NCBI GenBank assembly: GCA_014529385.2 | Contig: CM043962.1 | Location: 123,913,470 to 123,977,469 of the forward strand | Source of the DNA: Adiantum capillus-veneris | Lineage: Eukaryota > Streptophyta > Polypodiopsida > Polypodiales > Pteridaceae | DNA: 64,000 bases | Reading direction: 5' to 3' | Shown: positions 36,435 to 52,495 of the stretch, piece after piece | How the letters are laid out: each line of letters begins with the position of its first letter | Position numbering within the stretch: position 1 is the stretch's first letter | The notes under the pieces: generated by a model | The model's input: the letters and a program-made list of their open reading frames with translations, nothing else | What the model was told of the DNA's origin: nothing | The model's database searches: none | Program-made: the position numbers and the translations under genes

Positions 36435-37368
36435 AGGGTTAGCCGGGGTGCTAACAAAAGATGGATTGAGGCCGCACAAATTCCTCAAAAAATTTAGACA
36501 GATCAACCCCAAAAGAAGAGAATAGGGCAAGCTTTCTTGATGGTATTGTATAGAGAGTATGGGAGTTTGGGCTATGTTTTGGGAAATCAAATTCACTCCT
36601 CATTGGAGTCATTGTCTAAGGTAGCCAAAACTTTAACCCAATCATTAAAAGATAACATGTTCAAGATAGACATTTTCTTATCTATGGTAAGAGTCGAGTC
36701 ATATATTAGTTGAGATGCATCCAAGCTGTTAATACATCTAAGGACAAGAGATGTGGCCACAGAGAGGGGCTCAGACGTCAATTCCAATCCTTGTGAGAGA
36801 GCAAGGGTCTACAATATATCAAAAAAGTTTAGTGAGGTTATGATTACTTATTGTAGTGAGTAATACAATCCTTGGCCTTTCTAGCAAGGAAATGTCGGGT
36901 TCTAACTGCCATAGCATTTTTTGGTTTGCGGTTATTAAGGTAGAACTTAATCTGCTCAAGAATCTTTGTATGATTCTCAGGGATTTGTTTTACACTCATG
37001 CGGGTTGTCATTCTAAAAGGTTTGTGGTCCTGAAAGGAAATATATAAACATAAATAAGATCAGTTACTGTAGATTGGGCTTGCAAACCTTAAACCGGCAA
37101 AGTCAAAGACTATAATAGCCGTGAGCACGAGACTAGAAAAAAAGTCTATGAAGAACCACCTAGCACCAGTCAACCAATCAAGGGATTACAGATTGTGGAT
37201 GCATCTTAGAACTAAGTTTTAGAATTACTTTTCAAAGCCAGCATCCCAATTTTTTCATAAAATGAAAAAAACATTATGTTTAGGATGTGTGTCTAGCTGT
37301 TTATCATAAATAATAAGATATAATTGAACTTTTTACATTTAAAGATAGATGGCTTTAGAAAAAAGAAA
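36435..37368 (-). pseudogene. Penelope-like element, N-terminal/5' part beyond the copia insertion
   Basis: This is the continuation of the sequence broken at 24147. Minus-strand fragments at 36593-36787 and 36435-36596 are open in different frames and have no recognised domain. I assign the region to the Penelope-like element by position, because the copia target duplication joins it to 24147. No GIY-YIG motif is visible. The remainder to 37368 is AT-rich without clear coding. Confidence 0.5.
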
Positions 37369-39517
<2,149 letters not shown>

Positions 39518-41944
39518 AGATAAGTACAGAAACAACTCAGTCTTTGAATCATAACTGTACAACATAATAAGAATGAAGTATCATTCCAAATGAATTTGTA
39601 CAAAGGTATCAAAACTGTCACAATTGAATCATTAAATGCTTCTGAAGTCGGACTGCAGCAAGCTAAACCTCTTTAAGCCAAGATAGAATTCTCACCTGCA
39701 TCCATATAGTCAAGACAACAGATATGTTAGACTTGGCTACGTATGGTAGGCTTCAAAGAATCTATTAGTTGTTATCCATGTCAAACTTAAAAAATTTAGA
39801 CTAGCTACTGTCCTGCATATTAAAAATCTCCATCATATTACAAATAACTTTAGCTTCTCTTTATATAATATCTGTTAATGTAAAAAAAGTCAACTAATCC
39901 ATATCATTGTAAGTAAAAATCTTTGCAAGAAAAGCTTAGCTAAGTGATTTTATCCTAAAAAATGTGTTCCGATGTCGAGCTCTTCAAAGAAAAAAATAGC
40001 CATGATTATCTTTTGACCAAGCAAGCCATATCCAGAGACTAGGTAAAAACGAGAAGAGTGTACTGTAGATCACTTATCCCGCCGGACCTTGGCAGAATCC
40101 GTAATACGTATGATTATCCAAAAACTAAAAAATCATCAGTAGCAGTTGGGTTAGTTTTCCAAGTATACCCTGTACTATCATATTTTAATATGATGCTATC
40201 AAAGCAAAACAAGCTAGGACCAAACAACTATTATTATCAGTTGAGAGCAACTATATAACTGTTATCTTGAGTCATTTCCCAAAGTAACTCAGTTAACTCG
40301 GTGTCGGTTCTAAGAAAATAATCCACCAGAATGTGACCCATATTATTTTGGTAGCATAACAGCAGTGCCACCAAGCTTTCAACATAAAATTAACTAGGGT
40401 TATCATTAATCCAAAACTTAAACCTAATGTCAATAAGTTAATCAATAGTATGCAGCAGGTAATGCATTTTTTTATTATACTCCTATACTGAGTTTCCTTT
40501 GAAACTTCAGTAAGAGCTGAGAAGTAACCCGAGAAGTATCATCCAGAGCCTCAGTAACATTATACTCATACTCGTCAGAATCATTTTTCATGCCCAAATT
40601 TAAGTGAGGTTTTAAAGGCAGTAACACCAACAAGAACAAGATGGTGTAAGAAAGACCAGAATTCAGCCAGGCAACCAGGTAATAAGCAGAATCTTTTTTT
40701 AAAAAAATCAAGGAAAATAGTAAAACACCAGAATTAATTTCATGGTAGTATCCTTACTAGATGTATTGTAGAAGGCCAGTTTTAAGCCAGATATCTAAGT
40801 AGGATTGTAAGTCAGCACCAGAGCCAGATTTGGCTACTCCCAACCAAACCCAAGAGAGTAGGATCTTCTTTAGAAAAAAACCAGGATCATACTAGAAATC
40901 CAAGACCAAAAAACTAGCTGGTGGCCAGAAACCAGGCAGTAGAGTTTACCAGAGAGTGACAGCTCCAATTTTAACAAATTTCTACATTCAGTGAGTAGGA
41001 CTGGAAGCCAGCAAAAATAATCATATTCTTTCACTATGCCAAAGTAAAAAACCTTTCATCATTCTCAATAGAGCAATAGATTCAATCACACCTTAAATTA
41101 AGCCTGAAGATGTAGAGTCTATGTATAACCAGCTAGACCAGGCCAAGTATAAGCTCCCCCCTTTTTTTGCAATTGTGAATGTAACATAACCAACTGCAAC
41201 CATCAGAAAATGGCAGTATGACCAGTATCTCTCCTTCCATTAGACAGAAAAACCATGTATAACCAGCACCCCCACCAGGCATTCATCCTTTATATTCACC
41301 ATCAGTGTCAAAACACCAAAATAATAACCATATGCATGAAAGATTTGACGTCATCTTCTAGTAAAAAAGCCATCAGATTCAAAATGGTCCCAACCTATGA
41401 GGCACCGGGTGTCCAACACCATGTATTCAAGAGATGAACCAATAGAACAAGCACCATTCCTTCCAAACCAGCCGATGCAACCCAGCAACTACAAATGAAA
41501 GAACCTTTTCTAAGTGAGGGGAAGAGCCCCTCACCTTATATGGTAGAGGAGGCAAGGAGGATTGCCATAAAGTACTCATATGCGGGGGTGTTGTATCAGT
41601 CGAGAATCACTCATCCATAACAGCTACACATCCCTCCAGGTGAGGTAGGTAGAGACATCAAGCCAGGTAACCCTAATATCCAGCTCAGTTAGCATAGCAG
41701 GTGTTATGCGCGTCGCGACATAATGATACAAAAATGCATCGAATAAAATCACCACACGCGCCCAGGTAAGGGCCTTAAAAGGGTATTAAGTGAAATTGGT
41801 AGGAGCTAGGGCAAGAGGTGATACCCATAAGGTAGCATTTTATCCAACCATGCAAAAAGTAGGTTAGTAGTACCAATTCCGAGTTTTTTTTTTTTGGAAT
41901 CCTTTAGGATATGAGTAGGTATACTATGGTCAGCTGCTGTGATA

Positions 41945-42039
<95 letters not shown>
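39518..42039 (-). repeat. Penelope-flanking direct repeat, copy C (diverged)
   Basis: Matching landmarks to copies A and B occur in the same order. They include gataagtac/aacaactca near 39518, ctcacctgcatccat and gacaacagatatgttag near 39695-39735, gttgttatccatgtc near 39770, and aagtgaggggaagag...cctcacc near 41512. It again ends in a long (TG)n (41946-42039). Identity is clearly lower than between A and B, so it is an older copy. No coding. Confidence 0.6.
41946..42039. repeat. (TG)n microsatellite
   Basis: About 94 bp of uninterrupted GT/TG at the right edge of copy C. Confidence 0.95.
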
Positions 42040-42042
<3 letters not shown>

Positions 42043-42949
42043 AGGCCTCATTTTATAGGCCAAGAGAGTGATTAGGGAAGACATTATGAACAAAAGGAGT
42101 TATTACAAAGTAACCTCAGTTCGAGGCATTCCCCCAATGAGAGAGCTTCGTGTGCCCTACTTATTGACCTGTTTCCTCCTAATCATCTTCATCATGGCGA
42201 GCTTTGTCTCCATGTCACCTTCCATAGCTTGATTCCAAGAGCTTCCTTATAATATTTGAGAGAATCTTGATAAAATAATAGAAAATAGAGCAATAATGGA
42301 GAGAAAACTATAAAAAATTGTGCGTGTAGAGTTGGATAATCATGACTTCTTCCCATGTGGACAAATAGGCTTCAACATTTTGGCCATATCTCCCAAACCA
42401 TAGCTGGAAAAATTATAAAACAAAATAGGGGCAAAAAAATCAGCTCCATGCCTACAACTTTGCTATTGAAAACTTTTTTCAATTTGAAATGCCAAAATAG
42501 AGAAAAAACTCACAAAAATATGTGTTCGCCTTTTCCCTTCCAAAAGTATTCCAGGTGGTCCCCTCTTGACTCCATGTGCAAGCCTTGTGTCCATAAGTGA
42601 ATTATGCTTGAATTTGATAACATTTTGTTGACTCCAAATCATTAATGCATAAGATTCTCCTCCCTTTGACTATTGACTCTTATTCTTCACCTGTAGTGAT
42701 AGCCAAGTAGAATCAGCATCCAATGAATTTTTCATTTTCATAGGGTTTATTCCTACCTCTCCTTAGTTCTGAGATCCAAAGGTGTCAAAACCATAGCTAT
42801 GTACAAAATAAATTTATACAGATTTTTTATGATTTTAATGCATCAAGTCCCTCCTCCTCCGCGAAGCCTTGAAGCCTTGCCATCAAGTGCATACCAAGAC
42901 AGAGGTGGTCCAAAATTTGAAAAGTGGCCCTCACCGTCAGTGCCCAATA
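42040..42949. other. Unassigned; possible LTR remnant
   Basis: There is no gene. A minus-strand CCTATAAAATGAGGCC TATA-like box lies near 42043-42058. The style of the following text (tcccctcttgactccatg near 42557) resembles the LTRs of the gag-only and Tat-like elements, so a decayed LTR is possible. I cannot define its ends. Confidence 0.3.
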
Positions 42950-43455
<506 letters not shown>

Positions 43456-43495
43456 TTGGAAAGCAAGAATTTGGCTTTCTCAACTTGTGAAATGT

Positions 43496-45444
43496 TGGAT
43501 GGGTGGAAAGGGGAATACGCCCGGCACAAAATAACAAGCCTCTCTATAGCCCAGGATAACCACTACACCCCAATCCACTAGAGTTCACCTTCCAAACTCA
43601 ACAATTCGGCTGCAAATCCTACACACGACCGTACACACACAACCCTTGCACTAACCCAGCTTGCTCTCAGCTTCCACACAACCCAAACCACTCTCTCTTT
43701 CTCTCCCACTCAGACCACAAGCCCGGAGAGGCACACACTTCCCAAACGGGCACCACACAGTAGGGATAGAGCAAAGACGAGAAGGGAAAAACAAGGGGAA
43801 GAGATAACACCACACTCGGCTATGGTTTTCTTTCCAGTCACAACAAAAAGCTATTACAATTCCAAAGAATCTACACCATCACATGGTGTAGTTGTCTCCA
43901 ATACAACGAGCAACAAGGGGTTTGAAATGTCTCTGATGCCGCATCGGAATTGTTCCCCTCTTTAGAACAGAAGCAAGAAATCCTTTATCGTTGGAAAGGC
44001 CTCGAGAGCTTCTCTGCACAGCCGTCCGCGGCTTTCTTCACAATCCCTTCACACAAAAAGTTCCGCCTTTAATTCTCCATGAGCACCTTCCTTCTTCCTC
44101 TCCTTCTTCAAGAAAACCCCCCTCATGCAAAAGTTTTTTTGCCCCCCCTTGGCGTGTAACAACTCTACTCTTATTCACAGCCCTCGTTTCTATTTTAGGC
44201 CCCCTTTTTGCATGCGACATTAACCTTTGTCTTGAGCCCCAAGCTTCCAAAGTTGCGATGCTGCTACTGCGGGTACCGCCTCTTATCAAAAGGTTTTTGG
44301 TGCCTTTATGGCACGCGGGCATGGCCCCCTGGTAAACCGCCACATCATCACCTTCCTTGCAAGCTACACCGCCCGCAGCCATCGACGGACGCCCAACGCG
44401 CCACCAACACACTGTCCGGACGTGCTCCCGCCGTAGCCACACTCCCAACGAGCTCCCACGCCTTATGACTCTAAGAGGGGCACCTCACATAGGCTATGTA
44501 CCCCGCTTGCCCCAGTTCATGCTGCTCATGTGAGATCATCTTCCTCCACGTGGCACGGCCTAAGAAACACACCCCCAAGGGCTCCTAAAATACCCAAAAA
44601 ATCCACCAAAAACGCATTTTTGGCCCACCTTCATAGACCTGTCGTTCTTGGCGTAGTGCTCCTCTCATCGAGCCGTAAACTTCCCTTGAAACTCCATGTT
44701 TCCAGCTCTAGTCTCCTCTGTCTTGGACACACTTTGACTTCGCCAAGCATTCCAACCACAGGTCCAAAAATTTCCACAATCATCAATGTTGATATGCTCA
44801 ACACTGGGGTCCCCAACTTCAACGGGCTATAACTTCACGCTCCGAACTCCAATCGACATGCAGTTTCTTCCTCTTAACTCCATATGCTGCATAGCACAAT
44901 CCAAAACCTCGTTGAGTCTCAAAAAACACTAGATGGAAAATTTCCCAGCATAAACAGACTAGCATCAACCCGAGCCCTGGCAAAACTTCAAATGTTAATA
45001 TCTTGGCATCCGAGACTCAGATTGCCGATCTGAAAAGACTAGTAGGCTCCATAAATCAAGCACTACATGCTCATAGCTCCAAATTGGCTCGTACCACCTG
45101 GCATCATCTGGCCTATCCATCTCAAATCTGCAACCACCTCTAACTTCAAACTCAAATATCTTGCATCCTATAGCTCCTTTTGATGAGCCGTCTAAACTTG
45201 TTCCTTCAACACTTCAAGCTCTACATAGTAGGGCCCAAAAAGACTACTTTGATCACCCTTCATCTTCCACCGTGTCAGGCCCTATCTGGAGCCTTTTTGG
45301 CCTAGAAAACCACATAAAGCATACATCTCTGTTGCCACTTTCTTGCACAAGCTCTTCCCATCTACTCTAGCTCTCTGCTATGCATCTATAAGCATACACA
45401 TTGCATGTGTCCTCTGTCAGGATCAACACACTTTGGTTGCACCA
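43496..45444 (-). repeat. LTR of the Tat-like element (3' LTR in element sense)
   Basis: It matches 50575-52495 with many substitutions and indels. It is GC-richer than its surroundings. The reading frames on both strands here (for example 43991-44335 and 44038-44448) are LTR shadows. Confidence 0.88.
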
Positions 45445-45973
45445 TCCTTGCCCACCCCCCTTGTTGAACATTCATGTTCAACCAAAAAGAATCTTTATTC
45501 TTCTACCAACTGCAAAAATTGGCAAACACTATCCAAAATTGTGAGCAAACCAAAAAAGACTATTGTATCTACAAAGTCTTATTTGCGGCTGGTGTAAATC
45601 TTGTTCAGGTTGATTGCCCAACCCCCTCTATTAAAACCTGATGCGCTGCTAGCACCAACTCTCTCTCAAAATATGGCTTGAGACGCACCCCATTCACCCA
45701 GTTCTTGAGAAGACGACCATCCATCCGCATCAACAAATAAGTGCCATTAGGAAAGACCTGTGGACTTTTTAAGGCCCTATCCACTCCTCCTTAAACTTCT
45801 TTTGGAAGGTAAAATCCAAATAGCTTTCATATTTCATCACCAAATCTCCCTTTTCTATTTGCTTATATGGCAAATGCGGATTGAACTTTGCTACTCTTTT
45901 CTCCCACTGCTTCATAAAAATTTGTTGCCGCTTCACGGTCCATCTTCAGGGCTTCAAGACTAGTTATCTTATC

Positions 45974-46713
45974 CTACAAAACATCTTGGTGAGACTTGTT
46001 AATCCTCCACATACCTTTTAGTGCCCCTAGCTGTACATGAAAGCGCAGCACTGCTTTCTTGCCATAGACCAACTCATAGGGAGTAAAGCTGGTAGCCACC
46101 TTGTAAGAGGTCATGTATGCCCACAAACACTTATCAAGGTTAACTTCCCACTCTTCAACCTGTTTGTATATATACTTTGTGAGCATCTTGACGATTTATC
46201 CATTTGCACTCCCAACCAAACCATTGCACTGAGGATGGTATGGAGATGAAAATCTATGCTGAATACCTAACGTTTCCACTAGTGCAGCACTAACTTGCTT
46301 CTAAAATCCTGACCCCGATCAGAAATGAGCACCCAAGGCACTCCAAAATGGAAACATATGCAATCAAAAACAAACTGAGCAATTGTATGGGCATTTACCT
46401 CCTTTACCACTTTTGCTTCAATCCACCTGGTAAGATAATCAATGGCTACCACAATGTACTTCTTACCACTTACAGACTTAGGCAACGGACCGATGGCACC
46501 CAATTCCTACTTCTCAACTGCATCATGAGCTATGATAGTCCCTTGCGGTTTAGCTTCTAGTCTCCTTTCACCAATTGTTTGGCACGGATGGCATGTCTTG
46601 CACCAGTAGTGCACATCTCGTACGATTGAAGGCCACCAAAAAACACCTCTTAGAATGCGAAACAAAACTTGATCCTTACCCTGATGACCGCTTTCCTCAT
46701 GACATTGTTCCAA
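45974..46713 (-). pseudogene. Integrase of the Tat-like element
   Basis: The HHCC zinc-binding part lies at about 46550-46710 (HEESGHQ ... CKTCHPCQ). The catalytic core follows with VVAIDYLTRW and VLISDRG, giving the first two acidic residues. The third site reads GLVGSANG near 46215, with Gly in place of the catalytic Glu, followed by a stop. The C-terminal piece at 45974-46186 contains YELVYGKKAVL. The pieces lie in different frames. It is not functional. Confidence 0.85.
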
Positions 46714-47087
46714 TACATGTCGATCTCCTCCTTGTAAAGAACTCTTCCCAATACTTCGTCTCTTCCGTAGGTCATCAAATCTTCTCCCATTAGAGTGAAC
46801 TTCCGTGCCTTTTGAACAACTCTTCTCTTTTGCAGCTTTGACAACCCCTCAGACCATTGACCTGTACTCAAAAAATCATCAACCTCCTTGAGAGTTTCCC
46901 TACTTGCATAAGTAGTTGGTGCCACATATAGACTTGATACTTGAGTCCGCACTCAACTGCTAGCTAACCGATCCGCTTCTTGATTTTATCCTCTCCTAAC
47001 ATGCTTGAACTGCACTTATTTAAGGGACTTTAATAGCTTCTTTATGGAAAAAAACCAATTTTTGAGAAAATCTCTTTTTACCTACCA

Positions 47088-47378
47088 CTACCCCAAAAGC
47101 TTCTTGATAACTAAGAGGGCATCACCCTTAACTACCAACCTGGAGATACCAAACTCGACACATTGCTTGAGCCCCAAGTGAAGTGACAAGTATTCTCCTT
47201 CATTATTTGTGTGAACACCCTCCAAATCATAGGCCTTGGAAAAAATTACCGCACCATAGGGATCCTGAATGACCACACCACCTCCTACCTTCTGAACAAC
47301 TCTTGTATAAGCGCCACCAAACAACATGGTAAAATCTTCCTTCAGATCTGGTTCCTCTGCAACATCCTCTTTCACCAC
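47088..47378 (-). pseudogene. Second (additional) RNase H of the Tat-like element
   Basis: A 96-residue frame includes FGGAYTRVVQKVGGGVVI near its N-terminus, then HTNNEGEYLSL and LVVKGDALLVI. These are the canonical RNase H blocks. GGA replaces the usual first catalytic DGA, and NNEGEY is the second block. Its position after the retroviral-type RNase H and before integrase defines the dual-RNase H arrangement. Confidence 0.82.
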
Positions 47379-47474
47379 CCTCGGGTAGATGGGTAAATTC
47401 GCATCCTTGTTGACCAGGATATCAACTAAATGAGGCTTACTAGTATGGTCAATTTTAAACTCAAATTCAAACTC

Positions 47475-47699
47475 CTACAATTCCAGTACCCATTTCCTTA
47501 TTCTTCTCCCTGGTTGTAGATGAAACACCACTTCAGGCAACAAATTGTTAGATGTGAGCACATAAAACTTTTGCACGATTAAATGCACTTTGAACTTGCG
47601 ACAGGCAAAGACCAAGGTCGTCACCCATTGTTCAGCATCCATATATGATCTCTCCCCTATGCTAATCACTCTACTATCAAAATAGATTGGTTGTATCAC
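47475..47699 (-). pseudogene. RNase H (polymerase-linked) of the Tat-like element
   Basis: Blocks IYFDSRVIS, AEQWVTTLVFACRKFKVHL and FYVLTSNNLL match the Ty3 RNase H, in which TD-N-L is usual. The segment is flanked by stops. Confidence 0.82.
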
Positions 47700-47914
47700 T
47701 TACCTACCTTTTGCATCAATACCTCACCTATAGCAACCGTACCCACCGTCGTCGACACATAAAAAACATCCTCATTGTTAGGAGGACACATCGTGGGCAG
47801 CTGACACAATATTTCCTTCACCTTATCAAAGGCTACATGTGCATCCTCAGTCCATCATAAACCATGAATCTGTTGGCTCAACTTTTGCAAGGGGTACACA
47901 TTCTGGGAGAGCAT

Positions 47915-48637
47915 TTACAAGAACCTAGCCAAGTACTTGAATTTGTGCACAAAAGAAGCCAAACCTGTCGGATCGGTGGGAGGCTCCATCAAAACTAAAG
48001 CCTTCAACTTTTCAAGATCCGCTTCAATACCATTCTGTGAGACCACATGGCCCAAAAGATGAGCCTGCAGCCCAGGCAGTTGTGCCAACTTGCACTTCTT
48101 AGTGTTCAATTGGCCTCCTTATTCATCTAATCTTTGGAAACACAACTTTAACTTGGACAAATGCTCCACCCTAGAACTATAGCAACCAGTATCATCCATA
48201 AAAACTCTGATAAAATTACCCAGATATGGCCCAAATACACTATTCATCTAGTCTAGAAATATCGCATATTCATTTACCAATCCAAAGGGCATCTGGCAAT
48301 AAGTGAAGCACCCCCATGGTGAGATGAACGTAGTCTTTAATTGGTCCTCCAACACGATACCAATCTGAAAGTAACCTCAAAAACCATCCATAATAGAATA
48401 TCGCTCATGTCCTGCAACCTATTTCAAAATCTCGTCCTGAAACGGCAAAGGGTAGTGGTTCCGCTTGATAGTAGCAATTAATGGTTTATAGTCTACACAA
48501 ACCCTCCACTTACCATTCTTCTTTGGTGTAATGACAACAGGGGAAACCCACTCAGCCTCTTTTACTGGATATATAATACCTTCCTCCAACAACTTTTTGA
48601 TCGCTTGCCACAAAGCCTCCTTTTGAATGTCCCCCAA
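47915..48637 (-). pseudogene. Reverse transcriptase of the Tat-like element
   Basis: Fragments in several frames follow the order of Ty3 polymerase. WVSPVVITPKKNGKWRVCVD is at about 48480-48545, QMPFGLVNEY near 48270, the catalytic FMDD near 48195, then HLLGHVVSQNGIEAD in 47915-48109. At least two stops interrupt it. Confidence 0.82.
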
Positions 48638-49041
48638 CCCTCTCAGTTTCTGTGCCTTTGGCTTGCACCCGGGCTTAAGAAGAATTCAATTTCCACTCCT
48701 TTGGCTCCCCACAAACCCTTGTACTCCGTGGCAAACAAATCGGGAAACTAGGCACATAGCTCTACATAGCTTTCCTTTTCTTGCTTGATCCGATCCTTCC
48801 CTAAATAATTCTCTACCTCACCAGGTTCAAAACCACCAATCAGAGCTTGCATACCTTTAGAGGATTTAGTAGAATCAACCGTGACTCCAAATAGGTCAGT
48901 GTCCAGCTTTAACAAATCTTCATCACTCTCTTCCTCTCCCACACTACTCAAGCCTTTGTCAATTTCGATTTCGTCTCATACTCGTAGCTTGTAGTGGAGC
49001 CATCTTGACCATCCCTAGCCCCTGGGTGAAAGCGGCTTTCT

Positions 49042-49446
49042 CTAGTCTTCAAGTCGAGCACAATTTGCCTCGCCATTCGCCCTATCCGGCAAGGTAAAAA
49101 CCCATGTTCCCCAATCCTGTTTGGCCTCGATTGCCAACAACCACGGCCTCCCTAGTATGATTGGATATGCATTTTCACGTGCTTTCATAACAAAAAAATC
49201 AAGGAGGAATTCAATACCCATAACCTTCACCTTCACATCTTGGGCCACTCCCAAACATCGAGCTTTGGCATGGTTGGCCATTCTCATCCGAACATTAGAC
49301 CTGACTATAGACTTGATGCCTATATCTTTCATAGAAAACTCCATTATCACAAAAACTTGGGAACCACCATCAATATATGCTTGCACCTGTTTCTTCCTCT
49401 CCACCAAAACCTCCACCACCATAAGCACATCCGTGGGACTCCCCAC
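49042..49446 (-). pseudogene. Aspartic protease of the Tat-like element
   Basis: A 134-residue frame has YIDGGSQVFVI at the active-site position and PIILGRPWL near the C-terminal end, in the order of Ty3 retropepsins. The catalytic triplet is DGG rather than DSG or DTG. Confidence 0.75.
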
Positions 49447-49949
49447 CCTTAAGGCCAGATTCTACACTGCCTGTGCATCACCTCTTGCACGGGGTAACCT
49501 TGTTTTAACATTGGTCGACCATTGTCTCCTCAATCTTGGGTTCAATGCAAGCAACCGACCAAAAGTGATATCAGCTTTTTGTTTTTGAACATCACTTACC
49601 ATATCATATTTGGGGTGACCTCGTCCCAACTGAAAATTTGCCTGCTTGATCTTCCATTACCATCTCCGTCTACTTGGCTCAGGCTGCTCTTTCCTCTCAT
49701 CCACTTTCTCCTTCCCTTTCCTAGCTCTGGCTTCTCACTCTGTATTAGTCTCCCTTCCTCCTCTTGCTCTCTTATTGGCCATAACATCAAGTTCCTGCCA
49801 ATCAACCCCTATAATATTCACTATTTGCACTTCATCATTACCTGGCAAAACCGGTGGTACCTGATTTTCAACAACTTGCTGCTCCTTTTGACCATTGAAA
49901 TGTGCTTGTCCTCTACCTCAACCAAATAGAGGGTACATGCCACCTCTTT

Positions 49950-50480
49950 CCCTTGGCGGATGAGGGAAATCTGGAGCATAATGGCCCTCTTCTCTGCAAT
50001 TATAACACCTACCCGGAAGTTGCCTGGCATTGCCTCTTCCTACTCTTGGATGTCCTCTATCCATCACACTCTAGAATAATTCTTGCATTTTCTCACTTAA
50101 ATCTTGGACAATACGTACCCAATGTTGAGGAATTGTTTCCACCCTTGGTTCCCTTGATTGTCCACTTGAGCTTCCTCCCTTCGAGTTGGAGCAGGGTTCA
50201 AGATCATCAGCTCGTACCCCATTGCGCCTTGCTCGATGTTCTTTTTTATTTTCCTGCTTTTGGCCTATGCAATAGCGACAGCCCCGTTGTGATTTTTTGG
50301 GCTTTCAAAATCCACTTTTTCTCGAACCTTGGGATGCAGGCACGCCATGAACTTCTCTAACTTGAAGTACTCACCGCCACCTATCAATTGCATGGCAACT
50401 GCAAAATCCCTCCAATGCTCTTCAAAACGGGCAAGAAAAATTCCAAATTCTTCGTTCACATCCTGCTTCAAAATTCTTCA
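49950..50480 (-). pseudogene. Gag remnant of the Tat-like element
   Basis: The frame at 50265-50471 carries a capsid block (FEEHWRDFAVAMQL, KFMACLHPKVREKV). Further on, at about 49973-50014, a zinc knuckle reads CYNCREEGHYAPDF, with the last cysteine changed to Phe. The stretch between is broken by stops. Confidence 0.7.
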
Positions 50481-50574
50481 ATTTTGCATCTAAATCAACT
50501 TTCCTTGATGAAAAATTCTTCTTTTACCAAATCCAAAGAGCAATCAGATGATCCTCCATGGGGGCACCAGAAGA

Positions 50575-52495
50575 TGGATGGGGGGAAAGGGAAACACACC
50601 CGGCACAAAATAACAAGCCTCTCTATAGCCTAGGATAACCACTACACCCTGATCCACTAGAGTTCACCTTCCAAACTCGACAATTCAACTGCAATCCTAC
50701 ACACGACCGTACACACACAACCCTTGCACTAATCTAGCCTGCTGTCAACTTCCACACATCACAAACCGCTCTCTCTTTCTCTCCCACTCACACCACAGGC
50801 CCAGAGAGGCACACACTTCTCAAATCGGCACCACACATAAGGGATAGAGAAAAGATGAGAAGGGGAAAACAGGGGGAAGAGACAACACCAAACTTGGCTA
50901 TGGTTTTCTTTCTAGTCATAACAAAAAGCTATTACAATTCCAAAGAATCCACACTATCGCACGACGTAGTCGTCTCCAATACGACGAGCAACAAGGGGTT
51001 TGGAATGTCTCTGATGCCGCCTCGGAATTGTTCCCCTCTTGAGAACACAAGCAAGAAATTCTTCGTCGTTGGAACGGCCTGGAGAGCTTCTCTGCACAGC
51101 CGTCGGTGGCTTTCTTCACAATCCCTTCACACAAAAAGTTCCGCCTTCAATTTTTCATGAGCACCTTTCTTCTTCCTCTCCTTCTCCAAGAAAAACCCCC
51201 CTCATGCAAAAAAAATTTGCCACCACTTGGCGTGTAACACTTCTCCTCTTATTCACGGCCCTCTTGGCGTGTAACACCACTTGGCGTGTAACACTTCTCC
51301 TCTTATTCACGGCCCTCGTTTCTATTTTAGGCCCCCTTTTTGCATGCGACACGCACCTTTGTCTGGAGCCCCAAGCTTCCATAGTTGCGGCGTCGCTACT
51401 GCGGGTATCGCCTCTTTTCAAAAGTTTTTTGGCACCTTTACGACATGCGGGTAAACCGCCATGTCATCACCTTCCTCGCAAGCTACGCCCCCGGCAGACG
51501 CCCAACGCGCCACCAACACAGCGCCTGGACTCGCTCCCGCCATAGCCACACCCCCAAGGAGCTCCCACGCCTTATGATTCTGCACATGTGGGATCATCTT
51601 CTGCCACATGGCAGTGCCTAAGAAACACACCCCCAAGGGCTCCTAAAATCCCCAAAAGATCCACCAAAAAACTCATTTTTGGCCCACATTCATAGACCTT
51701 CCATTCTTGGCGTAGAGCTCCTCTCCTCCAGCTGTAAACTTCCCTTGAAACTCCATGTTTCCAGCTTTGGTCTCCTCTGTCTTGGCTGCACTTTCACTTC
51801 ACGAGGCATTCCAAACGCCGGTCTAAAAATTGCCACAATCATTAGTATTGATGTGCTCAACAACGGGCCTCCAACTTCAACGGGCTATTACTTCACTCTC
51901 TAAGCTCCAATCGACATACATTTTCTTCCTGTTAACTCCATATGCTGCATAGCACAATCCAAAACCTGGTTGAGCCTCAAAACACACCAGATGGCATAGT
52001 TCCCGGCATGGACAAAACCCGAGCTTGGCAAAACTTCGAATGTTAATATCTTGGCATCCGAGACTCAGATTGCCGATCTGAAAAGACCAGTAGGCTCCAT
52101 AAATCAAGCATTACACACTCATAGCTCCAAATTGTCTCGTACCACCTGGAATCATCTGGCCTATCCGTCTAAGATCTGCAACCACCTCTAACTTCAAATT
52201 CAAATATCTTGCAGCCTATAGCTTCGTTTGACGAGCCATCTCGACCTACTCCTTCAACACTTCAAGCTCTACATACTTGGGCCAAAAAAGAGCACTTTGA
52301 TCACCCTTCATCTTCCACCCTGTCATGCCCTATCATGAGCCTTTTCGACCTAGAAAACTACATAAAGCATACATCTCCACTGCCACTTGCTTGCACAAGC
52401 TCTTCACATCTGCTCTAGCTCTCTGCTATGCATCTGTAAGCATACACATCATTCCTTGTGCCCTCTGTCACGATCGATACACTTTGGCTGCACCA
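50575..52495 (-). repeat. LTR of the Tat-like element (5' LTR in element sense)
   Basis: It is 1921 bp. A local direct duplication of about 40 bp, around cttggcgtgtaacacttctc, lies at 51226-51315 and is absent from the other LTR. Confidence 0.88.

Larger units (their letters stand above)
43496..52495 (-). mobile_element. Degenerate Ty3/gypsy element with dual RNase H (Tat-like)
   Basis: Direct repeats 43496-45444 (1949 bp) and 50575-52495 (1921 bp) read TGGATGGG...TTGCACCA on the plus strand. Between them, minus-strand fragments appear in the order gag, protease, reverse transcriptase, RNase H, second RNase H, integrase. The additional RNase H between the first one and integrase is the hallmark of the Tat lineage. 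The primer site on the minus strand is TGGTGCCCCCATGGAGGA near 50552-50569. The polypurine tract complement is 45445-45463. Flanks share atgt (43492-43495, 52496-52499). LTRs are clearly more diverged than in the other elements here and every domain carries stops or shifts, so it is old and dead. Confidence 0.88.
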
